Positions 1-12,568 of a stretch of DNA of 64,000 nucleotides are shown one piece after another. The translations under genes and the position numbers were made by a program. The stretch is from Gnetum montanum (lineage: Eukaryota > Streptophyta > Gnetopsida > Gnetales > Gnetaceae). Numbering within the stretch: the stretch's first letter is position 1; each line of letters begins with the position of its first letter. The DNA is taken from the NCBI GenBank assembly GCA_015680685.1, contig MNCI01033485.1:135374-199373 (forward strand). Reading direction: 5' to 3'. The notes under the pieces are model-generated. The model was not told the DNA's origin and made no database searches. It saw nothing but the letters and a program-made list of their open reading frames with translations.

Positions 1-619
1 TTATTTATTACCTGTAGTAGCATGGCATGAGTACAACTTGATTACGAGCATTGACGAATGTGTACGGCTAATCAAGGAATCTTCTGCTCCTCATGATTAG
101 TCTCTCTCACCCTCAATTCCTAGAACGTGGGATGAGTACGACTTGATTACAAGCATCTACTGATGTGTACAGCTAGTCAAGGAATCGGCTGCTCATCACA
201 TTTAGGCTAGTTAAGTGCCTCAGTATGACCACTTTGAGCACATGCATTACGTGTGGTGATCCCAGTAACCATTAGCGTTTGGTAGCCGCAGTTGCATAGG
301 TCAAGGTGTGTACGGTAAGTGGGAACAGATGCTGACGCTAGTTAATTTAAACTTAGTCATTAGTTAGAGTTAGCTAGTTTCTCAACCCTTCACCTCAATA
401 GCATAGGAGAAAAACACTAAAAGACCATAAAAAATCATATACATCGGACTTACTTAATCATACACCATGACAAACACAAGTAAGTCTGGGAAGACAACGA
501 ATGATTAACCCTAAGTGTTTCATGGGGTGTATAGGCATTTAGTCTACGGAGTTCGACCGAATTGCGCGTGCTACACTCATTTCATATGGTTGAGTGTACA
601 GGTACCTTGCCACTCATCA
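1..619 (+). repeat. Degraded LTR remnant with a 105-bp tandem duplication
   Basis: From about 205 to 619 the sequence matches the second half of the element A LTR (the stretch from AGTTAAGTGCCTCAGTA to the terminal CCACTCATCA) but is diverged. No primer site follows it, so it is a solo or truncated LTR. The first 200 bases hold two copies, 105 bp apart (starting at 27 and 132), of a unit beginning ATGAGTAC and containing CTTGATTAC, not seen in the other LTRs. Element A begins 41 bp downstream. Confidence 0.6.
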
Positions 620-660
620 AAGGTGCTAAAGAAAAATCCATCAAGAAAAGAATAGATGGA

Positions 661-1470
661 TGATGGGACGCGATATCGCATGGGCCAGGATATCGCATCC
701 CATGCAATATCGCGTATGTGATATCGCGGTGCGCCGCCAAGTCTATAAATAAGAGGTAGCTCTCCCTTGTTTCTCATCCTAGGCCTAGAACATAGTGAAA
801 CTCTGGTAGCTTTACCTCTCTAGAGATAGAATAATTTCCATGTGCCCGCAGTAGGAACTCCAAAGTGAACGAATCTTTATTCGAGCAAATATTGTACCTG
901 AACACAAGTTTGAATACGGAAATAAAGACGAACTTCTTTGATAAACCTTGCACTGCATGGATTAGGCTAATTAGTAATTTATTTACTATTATTTAATGTT
1001 TATCATTTAAATGCTTTAGTAGTCACTAAATCTCTCTCAACCCTTCTCTTCTAGTTAAGTACCTCAGTAAGACCACTTCAAGCACGTGCGTTACGCTTGG
1101 TGATCCTAGTAACGACTAGCGTTTGGTAACCAAGGTTGCATTGGTTCAAGGTGTGAACGGTAAGTGGGAACAGATGCTGATGCTAGGTTAATTAATGCTT
1201 AGTTAGTTAGTTAAAGTTAGTCAATTAGTCTCTTCACCCTTCACCTCAATAACATAGGAGATAAAATAGAAAAAACTATAAAAATCACATACCTTAGACT
1301 TACTTAACCATACACCATGACAACTACAAGTAAGTCTGGGAAGACAAAAAATGATTAACTTTAAGTGTTCCATAAGGCATGTAGGCACTTAGTCTGCAAA
1401 GTTCGACCGGATCACGTGTGCTATGCTCGTATTCATATGGTTGAGTGTAGGGGTACCTCGCCACTCATCA
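661..1470 (+). repeat. Element A 5' LTR
   Basis: An 810-bp LTR from TGATGGGACG to CCACTCATCA. U3 holds a cluster of GATATCGC motifs, the first being the perfect palindrome GCGATATCGC at 670-679. A TATA box (TATAAATA, 744-751) follows, and AATAAA at 921-926 is a possible polyadenylation signal. Both are conserved in the other LTRs of this group. Confidence 0.9.
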
Positions 1471-1490
1471 TTGGCGTCGTTGCCGGGGAC
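1471..1490 (+). other. Element A primer binding site (tRNA-Asp)
   Basis: The bases just after the LTR, TTGGCGTCGTTGCCGGGGAC, are complementary with one mismatch to the 3' end of plant tRNA-Asp (known tail ...CCCCGGCAACGGCGCCA). tRNA-Asp priming is typical of Athila/Calypso-type Ty3 elements. Confidence 0.85.
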
Positions 1491-1612
1491 TAAGTGTTTG
1501 TGCGCTAAGTAGAACATAGGAAATCACTCACATCATTGGGAGCTTAAACAAACCTTAGGGTTAATTAAATGAAAAATTATATAACAGTTAATTAGTACAC
1601 CGATAAATAACA

Positions 1613-4142
1613 ATGTCTTCTTCTTTGAACAAAAGCAATTCACCACCTAGTGATGATACTAGAAACAATCAACAGTCTAGAATACATAAACAAAATCTAC
1701 CAATTCCTCAACAATACCGAGTGGTATATACTCATCCCGATGAGTACATACTAGATTTTACCTTTATCCTCCATTATGATGAATAGCTGTGATGGAGAGA
1801 CTTGCAAGGCAACATCGTGTTTCCTCCAGATCGGTCAATCCCAAACATGCTCCTCCCTGCTCTTACATAAATCGACATGACAAAATTATACACTGAATAC
1901 ATTGCAAGAAATTATGACATAATGGATTACCATCCCACAGTAGTGCAACATCTAAGGGACTCAAGGCAGGAGAGCCACCATAGACTGTTGAAGGGTAAAG
2001 GGGTCCTGCACGTCCTAAGTGAAATTGGAGATGGTGAACCACTTTTAACGAGTTCTCTATCAAATGATGTTCCCCCTCCTAATGATGGTGAGGAGGTGGG
2101 GTATCGAAACCTGTGCTCTACAATACACAACCCTATTTTTCATCCCCGTGAATGCCAACTATTCACTGAGGGAACAACAACACATAACAAGGATGGGCAC
2201 TTGGATCATCATCACGATCGAGGTCATAGCAGTGGAAGAGAAGGTAGGAAGCATCATCATGGCGATGGTTCTCCTTCTTCTTCCCCTTTCATCACATCAC
2301 TCACCCTCTCCTTCCACATCTAGGCGCAGCCACCAAGAGCATAACAGTGAGGATAGAGGTAGGAAAAATGAGAGACCTCGATGAGAGAGTTGAAAGAGAG
2401 GACAAGGGCATGAACGAAGGGAAAGTAGGGAACAACGTAGACATCATAGAAGTCATGAAGCAGATGATCATGATGAGCCCCTACTTGCCACCCAAAGTAT
2501 GCTAGACATCACGGAGGCTGTAAGAATACCGACAAGGCATCAAAGGGATAGTCAGATCAAAAGATTAGATATGAATAATATCCCACGCTTTGAAGGGGGA
2601 TACAACGCTGATCCGCAACATCATTTATAGGCATTCCACGATGCCTGCGCCTTGTAGAACATAGAAAACAAGTGGCAGAAACTAAAGTTGTTTCCTAGGA
2701 CACTCATAACGGAAGTAGAGAGTTGGTACTAGTCCTTAGAACCAAAAACCATTAGGAGGTGGAGAACGATGTTAGAATTGTTCAACGATAAATATCAAAC
2801 GTACTCCAAAGTGTCTAACTTGCGTAAGTAGATCCAAGGATGGAAGAAAGGTACTCATGAACCCTTTGATGCTACCATGGGTCGATACTATACATTGTTA
2901 CATTGTTGCCCAGGCCATGGTTACGCACAGTGGGATCAACTCCACCACCTCGTAGATGGGCTAAGACATGAGACTAGGAGAACCCTTGGGACTTATGCCC
3001 AAGGGAGACTATCAAAACTTAAATCCCATGAGATACATCGATTGTTGAAGCAAGTAGCCAAAGAAGAAGGGGAGCTACGGAAAAGAGAAAGCATGAAAGA
3101 ATATAACCGCAGTCCTTCCCTTCGGAAGAAGGGAGTGAAATTTTATGATGAGGAGGATGAGTCACCACTCGAAGAGTTGGTGAACAGAAAAACCTTGCCG
3201 ATTCAAAAGCTAACAACATAAGTATTGGCTAGGTGGATCAATTGTGGGATTCCTTAGACTCTAGACTTAAAACTATCTTCAAAATTATAGAGGAGTCTAA
3301 GGAGGAACAAAGTAGTGACAAAGACAAGAAAAAGTGGAGAGATTCAGGCCCTACACATAACAAGGGTAAGGGAAAATTTACTACTGCTAATGAGGTTGTG
3401 GATTCAGACACAGACAATGATGGTGGATGTGAGATCTACCAATATGACCATCCTAAGGGATGTTGTCCAATCATCTCACATCTACAAGAGTCTGGGATGT
3501 ATGCACTCAACTCGAGACTAAACCAACAGCAAGCACCCCGAAGGTTACCTTATCCCCAAGGTAACCCAAGATAGTTCCACCAACCGTTGATGTACTATTA
3601 TCTAGGGAAGGCCATACCTAGGGAAGGCCATACCTGATTGGGTTCCACCAATTATAATGGGAAGGCCATGGCTAAGTACAATAGATGCATACCTAGGGAT
3701 CCATGATCTTTCCTTGGAGATATCTAAGGTAAACATTTATGGAAAGATCGAGAAGAAGAAAGTTCTGTGCATCACATATAGTGACTCAGAGGGTGATGAC
3801 ATGGAGGAATGTTCAGCATCTCTTCCATGTAATCAGTGTGCCCTAGAAACAAAAATACAAAGGTGCCTATATGTAGCAACCACACAAGTAGCAGACACCT
3901 CGTGGTTGACAGCTGGTCGAAAGAGTAACTGACCAACATGCATGGAACAAACTAGGGGAACAACTCATGCTAACAATGAAGGCATAGACACCTTGGAATA
4001 TGAGCGTCGTCGACTTCCACCCCTTAATCTAAGAGCATCAATCGAGAGAAATTGGACACTTTTGAAAAATTCAAATAGATGCTCATTATTTCGGATCTCT
4101 TCCTTTCCATTCAGTTATGGGGGAGATGGCCACCTATCCTAA
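1613..4142 (+). pseudogene. Element A gag-pro pseudogene with a fused pol C-terminus
   Basis: Decayed Gag polyprotein starting at the ATG of MSSSLNKSNSPP. A His/Asp/Arg-rich stretch (about 2160-2260) precedes the retrotransposon Gag core (about 2570-3200: LDMNNIPRFEGGYN, then QWDQLHHLVDGLRHETRRTL). A KGKGKF linker and a conserved HPKGCC motif follow. At 3590-3640 the frame jumps, across a short GGGAAGGCCATAC duplication, into the end of the retropepsin region (IIMGRPWLSTIDAYLGI), so the protease catalytic site is gone. The last 66 codons (3942-4139) run straight into CSLFRISSFPFSYGGDGHLS, equivalent to the end of pol in element D, with no RT or integrase between. Several stops and frameshifts make it non-functional. 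Confidence 0.85.
4111..4126 (+). other. PPT-like motif 1 of element A
   Basis: TCAGTTATGGGGGAGA at the end of the gag-pro frame. It matches the polypurine tract next to the 3' LTR (CAGTCATGGAGGTA, 6141-6154) and the same position in B (18984-18998) and D (34289-34303). Confidence 0.6.
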
Positions 4143-4167
4143 TCATTAGAGACACTTAGTTCTTTTT

Positions 4168-4360
4168 AGTTTTTGTTTTACACAATTTTTTTTTACATGT
4201 TTTTGTTTTACACATTTTTTCTACATGTTTTTGTTTTACACATTTTTTTTACACATTTTTTTACATGTTTTTGTCTTACACATTTTTGTTTTACACATTT
4301 TTGTCTTACATCTTTTTGTTTTACACATTTTTGTTTTGCACATTTTTGTTTTAAAAATTT
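4168..4360 (+). repeat. T-rich minisatellite TTTTACACATTTTTG
   Basis: About ten imperfect copies of a 13-18 bp unit, TTTTACACATTTTTG or TTTTACATGTTTTTG. Element B has only about three copies at the matching place (19045-19095) and D about two (34345-34385), so the array expanded in A. The Phe/His-rich open frames across it are a by-product of the repeat. Confidence 0.85.
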
Positions 4361-5582
4361 CTTCAACCTTTCTTATTTTTTTTTTACAACATCGTTATAC
4401 TTTTTCATTTTTTGTATGTGTTTTATCCATCCTGTAAGTTTGTCACCCAATAAGTGTTCTTCATGATGGTATGAACTGTTTTTCTATTTGATTGCTAATG
4501 TTTGGTTTTTACCTTTAAGTTATGATGTTGATACTAGGGTATGTTTATTTTGATATGACAAGCAATGAGTCCATTTCATCCATTCATCCACAAATCTCTA
4601 TGGTCTCTCTTGACTTGGAAATGTACAGTCCCTTTCTAATAAGAATCATCAACGAATCGGTGACTGGGTATTTCTCAAACTAAGGACTTAAGGATTGAAA
4701 AGGGTGTGACTTCAAGGGAAGTTGATGCATTTGTGTTAGCCATTCTCTTGGGTGCTTGGATGTTTTCTTCTTGAGTTTTCTTGCCATTTCAACGTTACCC
4801 AATCATCAGGAAGCTGAGCAAATAAAAATAAGAAGTCTTTGCATGGTGTGGTTCTCACGCATAAACACATAAAAAAATAAAGTGAGAATTCAAAGCACAC
4901 CCCTTAGAGGAAATAATCATGTGGGCTACAAGCACTAGCTATGGAACTAAAATAAAAATGTTCCCTCTAACTAAGGCCCTCCTCGCTTTCAATTCTCTCC
5001 TCCTTCGTTTTATCGAAATGGTGGTGGCTCAGGTGAAGGCATTCTTGTTATTCAAGAGGATGGATCGGCCAAATGCATTGATGCGAAGTCATTGGATGTC
5101 GTTTGTTTGAGGCTAGACTTGGAATGGGATCTACTAAGTCACATTAATCATAAAAACACACAAGGGGCTGTACATCACCTTGTTCTTGAGACTCCATTCC
5201 ATTCTCTCTTTTCCATCATTCTTCCTCCATTATTCACCTCATTGAAGGTTGTATCATTAGTGTATATTTTGGCTAACACATTGTTTTCTTTTCAGTAAAT
5301 ACTTGTGGTTAAGACTTTAACTCTTGTTCCAAATGACATTCCTTGAGCCTACGGACTCTTTGAATGTGGGTTTGTCAGGGCATTAAGGGCATGAGCCTAC
5401 TTTGGGGAGGACCCACTGGCATTCCTACTTGGTGCATTCGTTAAATTCTTTCCCCTAACATTTTTGCAATCCATTTTATTTTGTTCATTTCCATCTTGAC
5501 ATCCATTTCATCGATGTCCTAGTTTTCTCTTTTTCTTCCTCTTTATTATTCCTTTTCTTTTTTCATTCTCTCGCTACCGGAG
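4361..5582 (+). other. Element A non-coding block shared with B and D
   Basis: No credible coding frame. The block is co-linear with 19095-20338 of element B and, more loosely, with 34385-35892 of element D. Shared islands include GCAATGAGTCCA, GGTGTGACTTCAAGGGGA and ATTCAAAGCACAC. It ends in a pyrimidine-rich stretch (5521-5577) just before the candidate splice donor. Confidence 0.6.
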
Positions 5583-5787
5583 GTTCGTGATTAGTCATGG
5601 GGGTATGGGGCCCAATTTTTTCAATTTTCTCCTAGTCCCTAGACCTTTGGTAATCACCATTAATACATCTCCAAATCCGCAATCAACCATACCACAACCA
5701 AACCAATTAACCTTTCACTGAGGTAAGGTATCAACTGCATTGAAATTCATTTATCCTTGCTAATACAAGACTGTGTTGTGTGTGCAG
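5583..5787 (+). other. Candidate intron before the accessory-frame stub, element A
   Basis: Starts CCGGAG|GTTCGT and ends TGTGTGCAG, and includes a second PPT-like motif (TTAGTCATGGGGGTA, 5591-5605). It is co-linear with candidate introns in B and D. The first codon after the acceptor is GTG instead of ATG, so the stub is probably dead here. Confidence 0.45.
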
Positions 5788-6140
5788 GTGGCGATCATGC
5801 AATAATGGACCAGATCTGGAGGGAACACTTGGAATGGAGTGGTGCTGAAACAGCTATGTAAGGCGCAAGATTGATGGTGTGCTTACGGATGGACAATGAA
5901 AGGCGTAATCTTGGCATTGGCAGCAGAAAAACTTCTTTCTCTCTCTCTTTCTCTTTCTCAGCTACCAAATGGGGCCTGATGTCAATGTAATAAGGTGTTC
6001 ACTCTTGTTTTTGTGAACACTAGTTTTTTTTTGTCTTGTAATGATGATCCATTCACATGTCATCCCATTAGTTCCATTTTGAGTCAATAATCCCATACCT
6101 TCCCGATTTATTGTAAGGAACTCAAGGACGAGTTTTCATT

Positions 6141-6154
6141 CAGTCATGGAGGTA
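6141..6154 (+). other. Element A polypurine tract
   Basis: CAGTCATGGAGGTA lies immediately before the 3' LTR and is the expected plus-strand primer site. Confidence 0.8.
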
Positions 6155-6947
6155 TGACGGGACGCGATATCACATGGGCCATGATATCATGTACGCGATA
6201 TCGCAGTGCATCGCCAAGTCTATAAATAAGAGGTGGCTCTCCCTTGTTTCTCATCTTAGGCCTAGACCGTAGCGAAACTCTGACAGTTTTACCTCTCCAT
6301 AGATAGAATAATTTCCATGTGCCTGCAGTAGGAACTCCAAAGTGAATGGATCTCTATTCGAGCAAATATTGTACTTGAACACAAGTTTGTGTACGGAAAT
6401 AAAGACGAATTTCTTGGATAAACCTTGCAATGCATGGATTAGGCTAATTAGGACTTTATTTACTGTTATTTACTATTTATCATTTAAATGCTTTATTAGT
6501 CATTAAATCTCTCTCAACCCTTCTCTCCTAGTTAAGTGCCTCAATACAACCACTTCGAGCATGTGCGTTACGCTTGGTGATCCCAGCAACGACTAGCGTT
6601 TGGTAACTAAGGTTGCATTGGTTCAGGGTGTGAATGGTAAGTGGGAACGAATGCTGACACTAAGTTAATTAATGCTTAGTTAGTTAGTTAAAGTTAGTCA
6701 ATTAGTCTCTTCACCCTTCACCCCAATAGCATAGGAGATAAAACAGAAAAAACTATAAAAATCACATACCTCAGACTTACTTAACCATACACCATGACAA
6801 CTACAAGTAAGTCTGGGAAGACAACGAATGATTAACCTTAAGTGTTTCATAAGGCATGTAGGCACTTAGTCTGTGGAGTTCGACCGGATCGCACGTGCTA
6901 CACTTGTATTCATATGGTTGAGTGTAGGGGTACCTCGCCACTCATCA
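6155..6947 (+). repeat. Element A 3' LTR
   Basis: A 793-bp LTR from TGACGGGACG to CCACTCATCA, near-identical in layout to the 5' LTR but with a shorter U3 palindrome cluster. TATA box at about 6221-6228. Followed directly by the ATGGA target duplication. Confidence 0.9.
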
Positions 6948-6952
6948 ATGGA

Positions 6953-7650
6953 TGATTGACGTAATTGAAAGAAAAAAATTTGTGAGAAAGAAGTGGAAAA
7001 TGGGGGAAAATTAAGATATTACTGATACACCAATCTTGAGAATGATGTCATGCTAGAGAAGGAAGGGCATAGCTAAATTCTAATCTTAAGATGGTCAAAG
7101 GGATGATGTTCAAACCTTGTTCCACTCATGATATTAACATACCATTACTATAATAGAATAAGTCAATCCTCACTAAATATATTGAAGAAAGGAAAGGCAA
7201 TGAGATAGGAAAGGGAGTTAGGAGAAGAATAGAGAAGTGAGAGAGTAAATAATCAAAAATAAATTTGCAAAATTTAGAAACTAAAAAAAAATAAGTGATA
7301 TTGACAATACATCAAGATAAGGTGTTATGTCATCGAAAGGGGGCATGGAAAAATTCGACACTCTAATCATTGTTCTTAGCTAATGAACTGATTTTCTCCT
7401 TGTTCCACTCAAACATAACATATCCTAACATGGATTTGAAATGGTAGAATACTCATTAATCATTACATGATGTAGATATATAATAAATATTCTCATCATA
7501 GTGTGCTATAGAGAAATGATAGTAAAATATGATAAGAAGAGATTGAGAAAGATAAATAAAATCATATGAGAGAAGCTTTGAAGAATAATGGTAGAGAATA
7601 ATATATATATATATATATATACAAAGAGAGAGAGAGAGAGAAAATCATGT
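6953..7650. other. Intergenic tract with TA/GA microsatellite
   Basis: AT-rich sequence with no credible coding frame. A compound microsatellite lies at its end, (TA)n at 7600-7621 followed by (GA)n at 7625-7641. This is probably the 3' end of decayed element E, but no LTR edge is visible. Confidence 0.5.
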
Positions 7651-10600
7651 AGAGACCTTACCATTTTGAAGAGAACTTGGTTATCTTGACATTATGAAAA
7701 TGCCTAAGGACAATGTCATCTTCTTTGATTTCTTTGAGTTTGACATGCTTGTCATGGCAATGGTGCATAACTTCTTGATGATTTTTGACGTTGATAGCTA
7801 TGTGCTTATGATTTTATTCAAGTGTTTCTAGCTCAACATAGTTCATTTTGTCATTCTCCTCATCTAACATCCAATTATTCAAGGATGAACAAAGAGAAGA
7901 AACATCTAATTCTATTGGAAACATAGCTTTTTGTTCCTAGGTAAGCATGAATGGAGATTGGCTAGTTTAATTACGTAAGATAGTATAATAGATCCAAATG
8001 GTATGAGATAATTGGGTATGCTAATTATATTGGGATTTTTCAAGAATGGTTTGAGAAAACAGATGAAGGACCAATTGGTTAACTAAGCTTTAACCATTGG
8101 ATTCTAGGTAGTATGGAAATGTGAATGACTAAATGATTTGGTATTGGTCACAAAATTTGGTAAGTCCTTTTCTCTTCAATTAAGGTTCATTATCAATGAC
8201 AATGTAGAGGTAAATACCAAAGAAAGTGACTATATAATTTACAATAAAATTACAAATATACTAGAAGTTATAGATTTTAAAGAAATAACTTCAACTCACT
8301 TAGTAAAATATTTAGTAGCTATCAAAATGAATTGATGACTAGAGGAAGATGAAGGATTGATAGAATCTATGAGATCTAGTTATGACTTTGGGAAGGGCCA
8401 TATAATTTTAGAAGTTGTAATCTCTTGAGATGTTACATAAAGAAACAAAACATGATGTTGATATGCACCAAAAATTTTGACTATCGTATGTGCATTACTT
8501 GACATCATAGACTACTAATAACATAGTTAAAAAATATGAGCTATGAGAGATCATGAGTCTAGGTGGCCCTCACATACACATGAATAAATCTATTCTAGGA
8601 ATGTTTAAGCTTCATTAATTCATATATAATGTAGAAGAATGTTTGATATGAGATACACCATAAAATAGCATAATCTACAATACAAAAGCATTTTAAACAT
8701 TTATTGAAAGTATATTTTTGTTAGTAAAATAGATTCCCTAGAGTTTTTCTTATTTCCAAGTATTATATAATATTACAATATTATCCATTCTCTTCTAAGT
8801 TTACTAAGAAATGTGTTATCTATTTATGAGAGTGATGGGTGTATCTTTCAATGAGTAAGATAAATGTTCTTTAAGGAAATTAGGACCAAAAAGAAGAGCA
8901 AAGTAACTAATGCATCTACAAGTGTGTTTTTTGAATGGTGGATATGTGCAAGTAAATATCCATAAGATTGAGAATCAAAATTTTTGGCTAATTCTAGATA
9001 GGATAGAAAATTTTCAGTCTTCCAAGCATATTTGTTGTTTAACTTGCATACAATCAATTAAGAATCACCACAAATGAAAAGCCTCTTAATTCCAAGTTAG
9101 AGTTCTTAGAGAAAATCTCAAGTAAGGTCCTCATATTCTACTACATTATTAATGCATGGAAAATTAACTTTGTAAGTTTGATAAATGGGATCTATACATT
9201 GATAATAAGTACATAAGTTGTGCTAGAATCTTAAGTTATCATCAAAGTACAAGTGTGAACCAAAATCCTCATCGATCAATGTCATAATTGGAGGATTTAT
9301 CTCTTTCTTATTCGGTTGCTTAGGGAAAGGTTAGTTAGTTATGATGGAGGTTTCAAATAGTAGAACTAATGAGAGCAGGTCCATTATGTCTTATTTCTTA
9401 ATAGAATTTTCGTGCAAGTAGGATAAGTAAAATATAGTTAGGAGTGTTTTCCATTTTGCCATGTATTTATTAGCATAAGGATTAGTAGAAATAAATCATA
9501 GGGCATTTTCATGTAAGTCACATAAATATTTGCTCCTAGTAGATAGTGTCAAAATTTCTTAAGGAATAAGATAAGGCCTAAGCAATATTTTTATATGTCT
9601 ATGTAGTATGTTTCATAGTTAGTGAAGGAATGAGAGATGTAGTAGATAGAAATATCTCCATCATTTTTAACAAAACATAACTACAATAGAGTGATTATAT
9701 TTAGAGAGGTATAGGTAAAAAAATATTAAATTATGAGGGATGAAGGATTTGAAGGTTGATAAGAGCATGGTTGATCACATTGAAGGTCTTTGATACTTTG
9801 AGTCCTAATTACAAGTAGTTGAGTTTTTAAAAGATGTGAAAGGGGGTAAAATAATCCATAAGATTGTATATGAAATGATGAATGGATTGGAGTCTATCTT
9901 GAAAGGTGCACATGTCTTTATGTTACTTAGGTTGTGGGAGATTTATGATTGCTTTGACTTTATTGCAATCTATCATGATATGATTAGGTAAACCTTAAAA
10001 TCCTATAATTGTTGTTATATCTACTTAAAAATGCACTTTTAAGGATTTAATTAAAGTTTGTACTTTTTGCAATGAGTTAAGACTATATTTAAGTCAATGG
10101 AATGATCAATTGGAATGATGGCCTTAATAGTTAGATCATCTATTTAATCATTAATGGTTTTGAACATCCTGTTGCTAAATATAAAAGTCATGGCTTATTG
10201 TATATTGCTCTAGTATTTTTAAGTCCAAAAGAAATTTTTGTGTAGCAAAATGTTCTTCATGGAATTAAAATGATTGTAAAATGTTGGTGCTTATGGTTAA
10301 TCTAAATTTGGTTGTAACTTGAGAAGTCATCCATAAAACATAGTAAAGCATAATTTTCCATTATATATATGAGTTGATCAATGTTGTGTAATAGAAAGTT
10401 ATCTTTTATAGTTACTTTGTTGAGATCATGGAATTTGATGCATATCATAATGACTCTATATTTCTTAAGCATGACCATCATGTTGGATATCTAAAAAAAG
10501 TAAACTATTGAACATATGAATTCTACATAGTAGATTTTGGTAATCTCATTTTTCATAACTAAGAATAAATTAACTTTAACATTTTAGACTTTTTTATAAG

Positions 10601-10700
10601 CTTTGAATCATCCTTAATAATGATGTTTGTTAAAAAAAAATGATGTCCAACCTAGCATGTCATCATATCCTCATGCAAATGCAATAGAGTTTCTTTTTTT
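7650..10700 (-). pseudogene. Element E: decayed Ty3/gypsy pol (RT, RNase H, integrase)
   Basis: Read on the minus strand, broken frames give the expected order from right to left. RT at about 10620-10110: ICIKFHDLNKVTIKDNF then CFMDDFSSYNQI, then a thumb-like stretch with HSIDLNIVLTHCKKYKL. RNase H-like at 9057-8848, with YLELAKNFDSQ and HHSKNTLVDALVTL. Integrase core at about 8420-8130, with HQFILIATKYFTK and VEVISLKSITS. Integrase C-terminus at about 7930-7670, with PIELDVSSL and HDKHVKLKEIKEDDIVLR. The motifs suit a Tat/Ogre- or Athila-type chromovirus-unrelated Ty3 element. Every domain carries many stops and indels, so it is far older than A, B or D. Confidence 0.7.
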
Positions 10701-12212
10701 AAGTATCTCTAAGATGGATTATTTAATGTTATTGGATAATTTCCCCCCTAATTATAGGATATTTTCTCATTTAGTGATTAATTATGGTAATCTCTAGTAA
10801 GGAATCATTGGTTACAACTAGTTTACAATCCAAAAAAGGAAGGTTAGTTAAAGAAATTAAGTGTTTCTTAGTGATGTTGAGCATTGAGATGATAGAGTCT
10901 AAGTCAAGTGAAGAGAAATTAATTAAATCATCAATAAGAGGATAAATAATTTAATTATGGAACCCAACCAAGATTAGTATTTTACATATATGATGGAGTG
11001 GGGCAAGATCCATGACCTAAAGAGCATGAGAGAAAAAATAGTTATATGAGGAAGGGATTAAAATTTAGAGAGTTAGAAAAATTTACAAGTGAATGTATGA
11101 GTAAAGAAAATAGTGAGAAAAATTGCTAAGATTTTAGAAGAATAGTTATGTAATTTTCCTCATAAATAGAAGAGGAAGAGCTATATATAAGTATCCAAGT
11201 TAAGGAAGAGAGAATAGGAAAATTTCCAACTTTGGGTCAAGGAAAGTTAATAAAATTTTTAAAATCATATAAAAAGTTAGAAAGATTTTAAAACCAATGT
11301 GCAAGTAAGGGAAGGAAAATATAGATAATTTTTCAAGTGTCAAGAAGCTAGAAAATTTTTATAAATGATAATGAGAGGATTTAGAACAAGTTTTGAAGTG
11401 AAAATAGAAGTTGAAAAATGAAAATTAGAAGATCTTACAAGTCAATTTGGAGAGAGAAAATTTTTTGAAGTGATAAGAGAAGTTAAAAATTTCTTCTTGT
11501 TTTTGAATTTAAAGTATTATTTTATGTGCAATGTTGCATAAAAGAAGGTCTAGGAGCTATATGAGTAAGGTTGGACACCCAATGATATGGTCAATACACT
11601 CTTTAGTATGTTTTATTTTTATGATCGAGAGGTTATGCATGATGTGAGAATGGTGGTGTAGATTTGTGTTGGTGTCTTAGTTGTTAATAGAAAAAAATTA
11701 AGGTAAAATAAAAACTAAGAGAAGGGAGAAGAGAAAAAAAATAAAAGTGAATAAAGGGAGAAAAAATTTAGTCATTTTGGCATTGTGCATGCGTGAAAGT
11801 GCTTGGATGAGAGATTGTGAGTAAGGAAGTGATAGTTTAAGTTCATGTTATGCTTGCAAGATCATGGTATCATGGCAGCATGTGAAGAGAGGCAGTAGTG
11901 TGGAGGATGCATCAAAGAGATATGTGATACCTACTAGTGTCCATGTGAGTAGGAGATAAAGGTTTCTATAGGGGTATCTAGCCATATGCTAGCCCTACCC
12001 AAGTGAGACCTTGGGCCTCACCCTTTACAATTTTTTTAGTTATCCTTTCTAGACATAAGAGAGGAAGGAAATTTTCATTATTTTATGATTGGAAATTTTT
12101 AGGAAGAGAAGGAAGAAATAACGTACCTATAGTACACAACACTAGCAACCATCATGACTACTGTGCTAGCCATGATGACCATGACATCAACCATTATGTT
12201 GTGTGATGGTGA
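10700..12212. other. Decayed repeat-derived tract without genes
   Basis: AT-rich, with many scattered GAAAAATTT-type words from 11040 to 11510. By position it should hold the protease/gag end of minus-strand element E, but no domain could be read. Short plus-strand frames such as 12003-12206 have no recognisable features. Confidence 0.4.
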
Positions 12213-12568
12213 CATCAATGGCATTAGGATAGGCTTAGGAGCAATCATAGGAAAAAGAAAAAATGATTTTTTGTTGTTTTTTTAGAAATAAAGGATGAAG
12301 AAAGCTATTGGTTTAAGTCCATGGAAGATAGATATACCTTTGAGAAAGGTAGATTAGGGCACATGGGTGTTATCTATGGAGAGGAATGACCATCAATGGC
12401 ATTAGGATAGGCTTAGGAGCAATCATAGGAAAAAGAAAAAATGATTTTTTGTTGTTTTTTTAGAAATAAAGGATGAAGAAAGCTATTGGTTTAAGTCCAT
12501 GGAAGATAGATATACCTTTGAGAAAGGTAGATTAGGGCACACGGGTGTTATCTATGGAGAGGAATGAC
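12213..12568. repeat. 178-bp tandem duplication
   Basis: Copies at 12213-12390 and 12391-12568 both start CATCAATGGCATTAGG and differ at almost no positions (one seen: CACATGGG versus CACACGGG). The near identity in an otherwise decayed region points to a recent duplication or an assembly join. Confidence 0.85.

Larger units (their letters stand above)
661..6947 (+). mobile_element. Element A: non-autonomous Athila-like LTR retrotransposon (Gag-Pro only)
   Basis: A complete element of 6287 bp. It starts TGATGGGACG and ends CCACTCATCA, and is flanked by the 5-bp target duplication ATGGA (656-660 and 6948-6952). It has an 810-bp 5' LTR, a tRNA-Asp primer site, a decayed gag and a protease fragment, a long non-coding stretch, a polypurine tract and a 793-bp 3' LTR. 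No reverse transcriptase, RNase H or integrase is present. The fused end of its frame matches the last codons of pol in element D, so pol was deleted in frame. Most of the protease N-half is also gone, a deletion not shared with element B. Confidence 0.9.

Noticed and set aside
4173-4466. Phe/His-rich open frames that look like membrane proteins
   Set aside because: They translate the T-rich TTTTACACATTTTTG repeat of element A and exist only because the repeat lacks stops.
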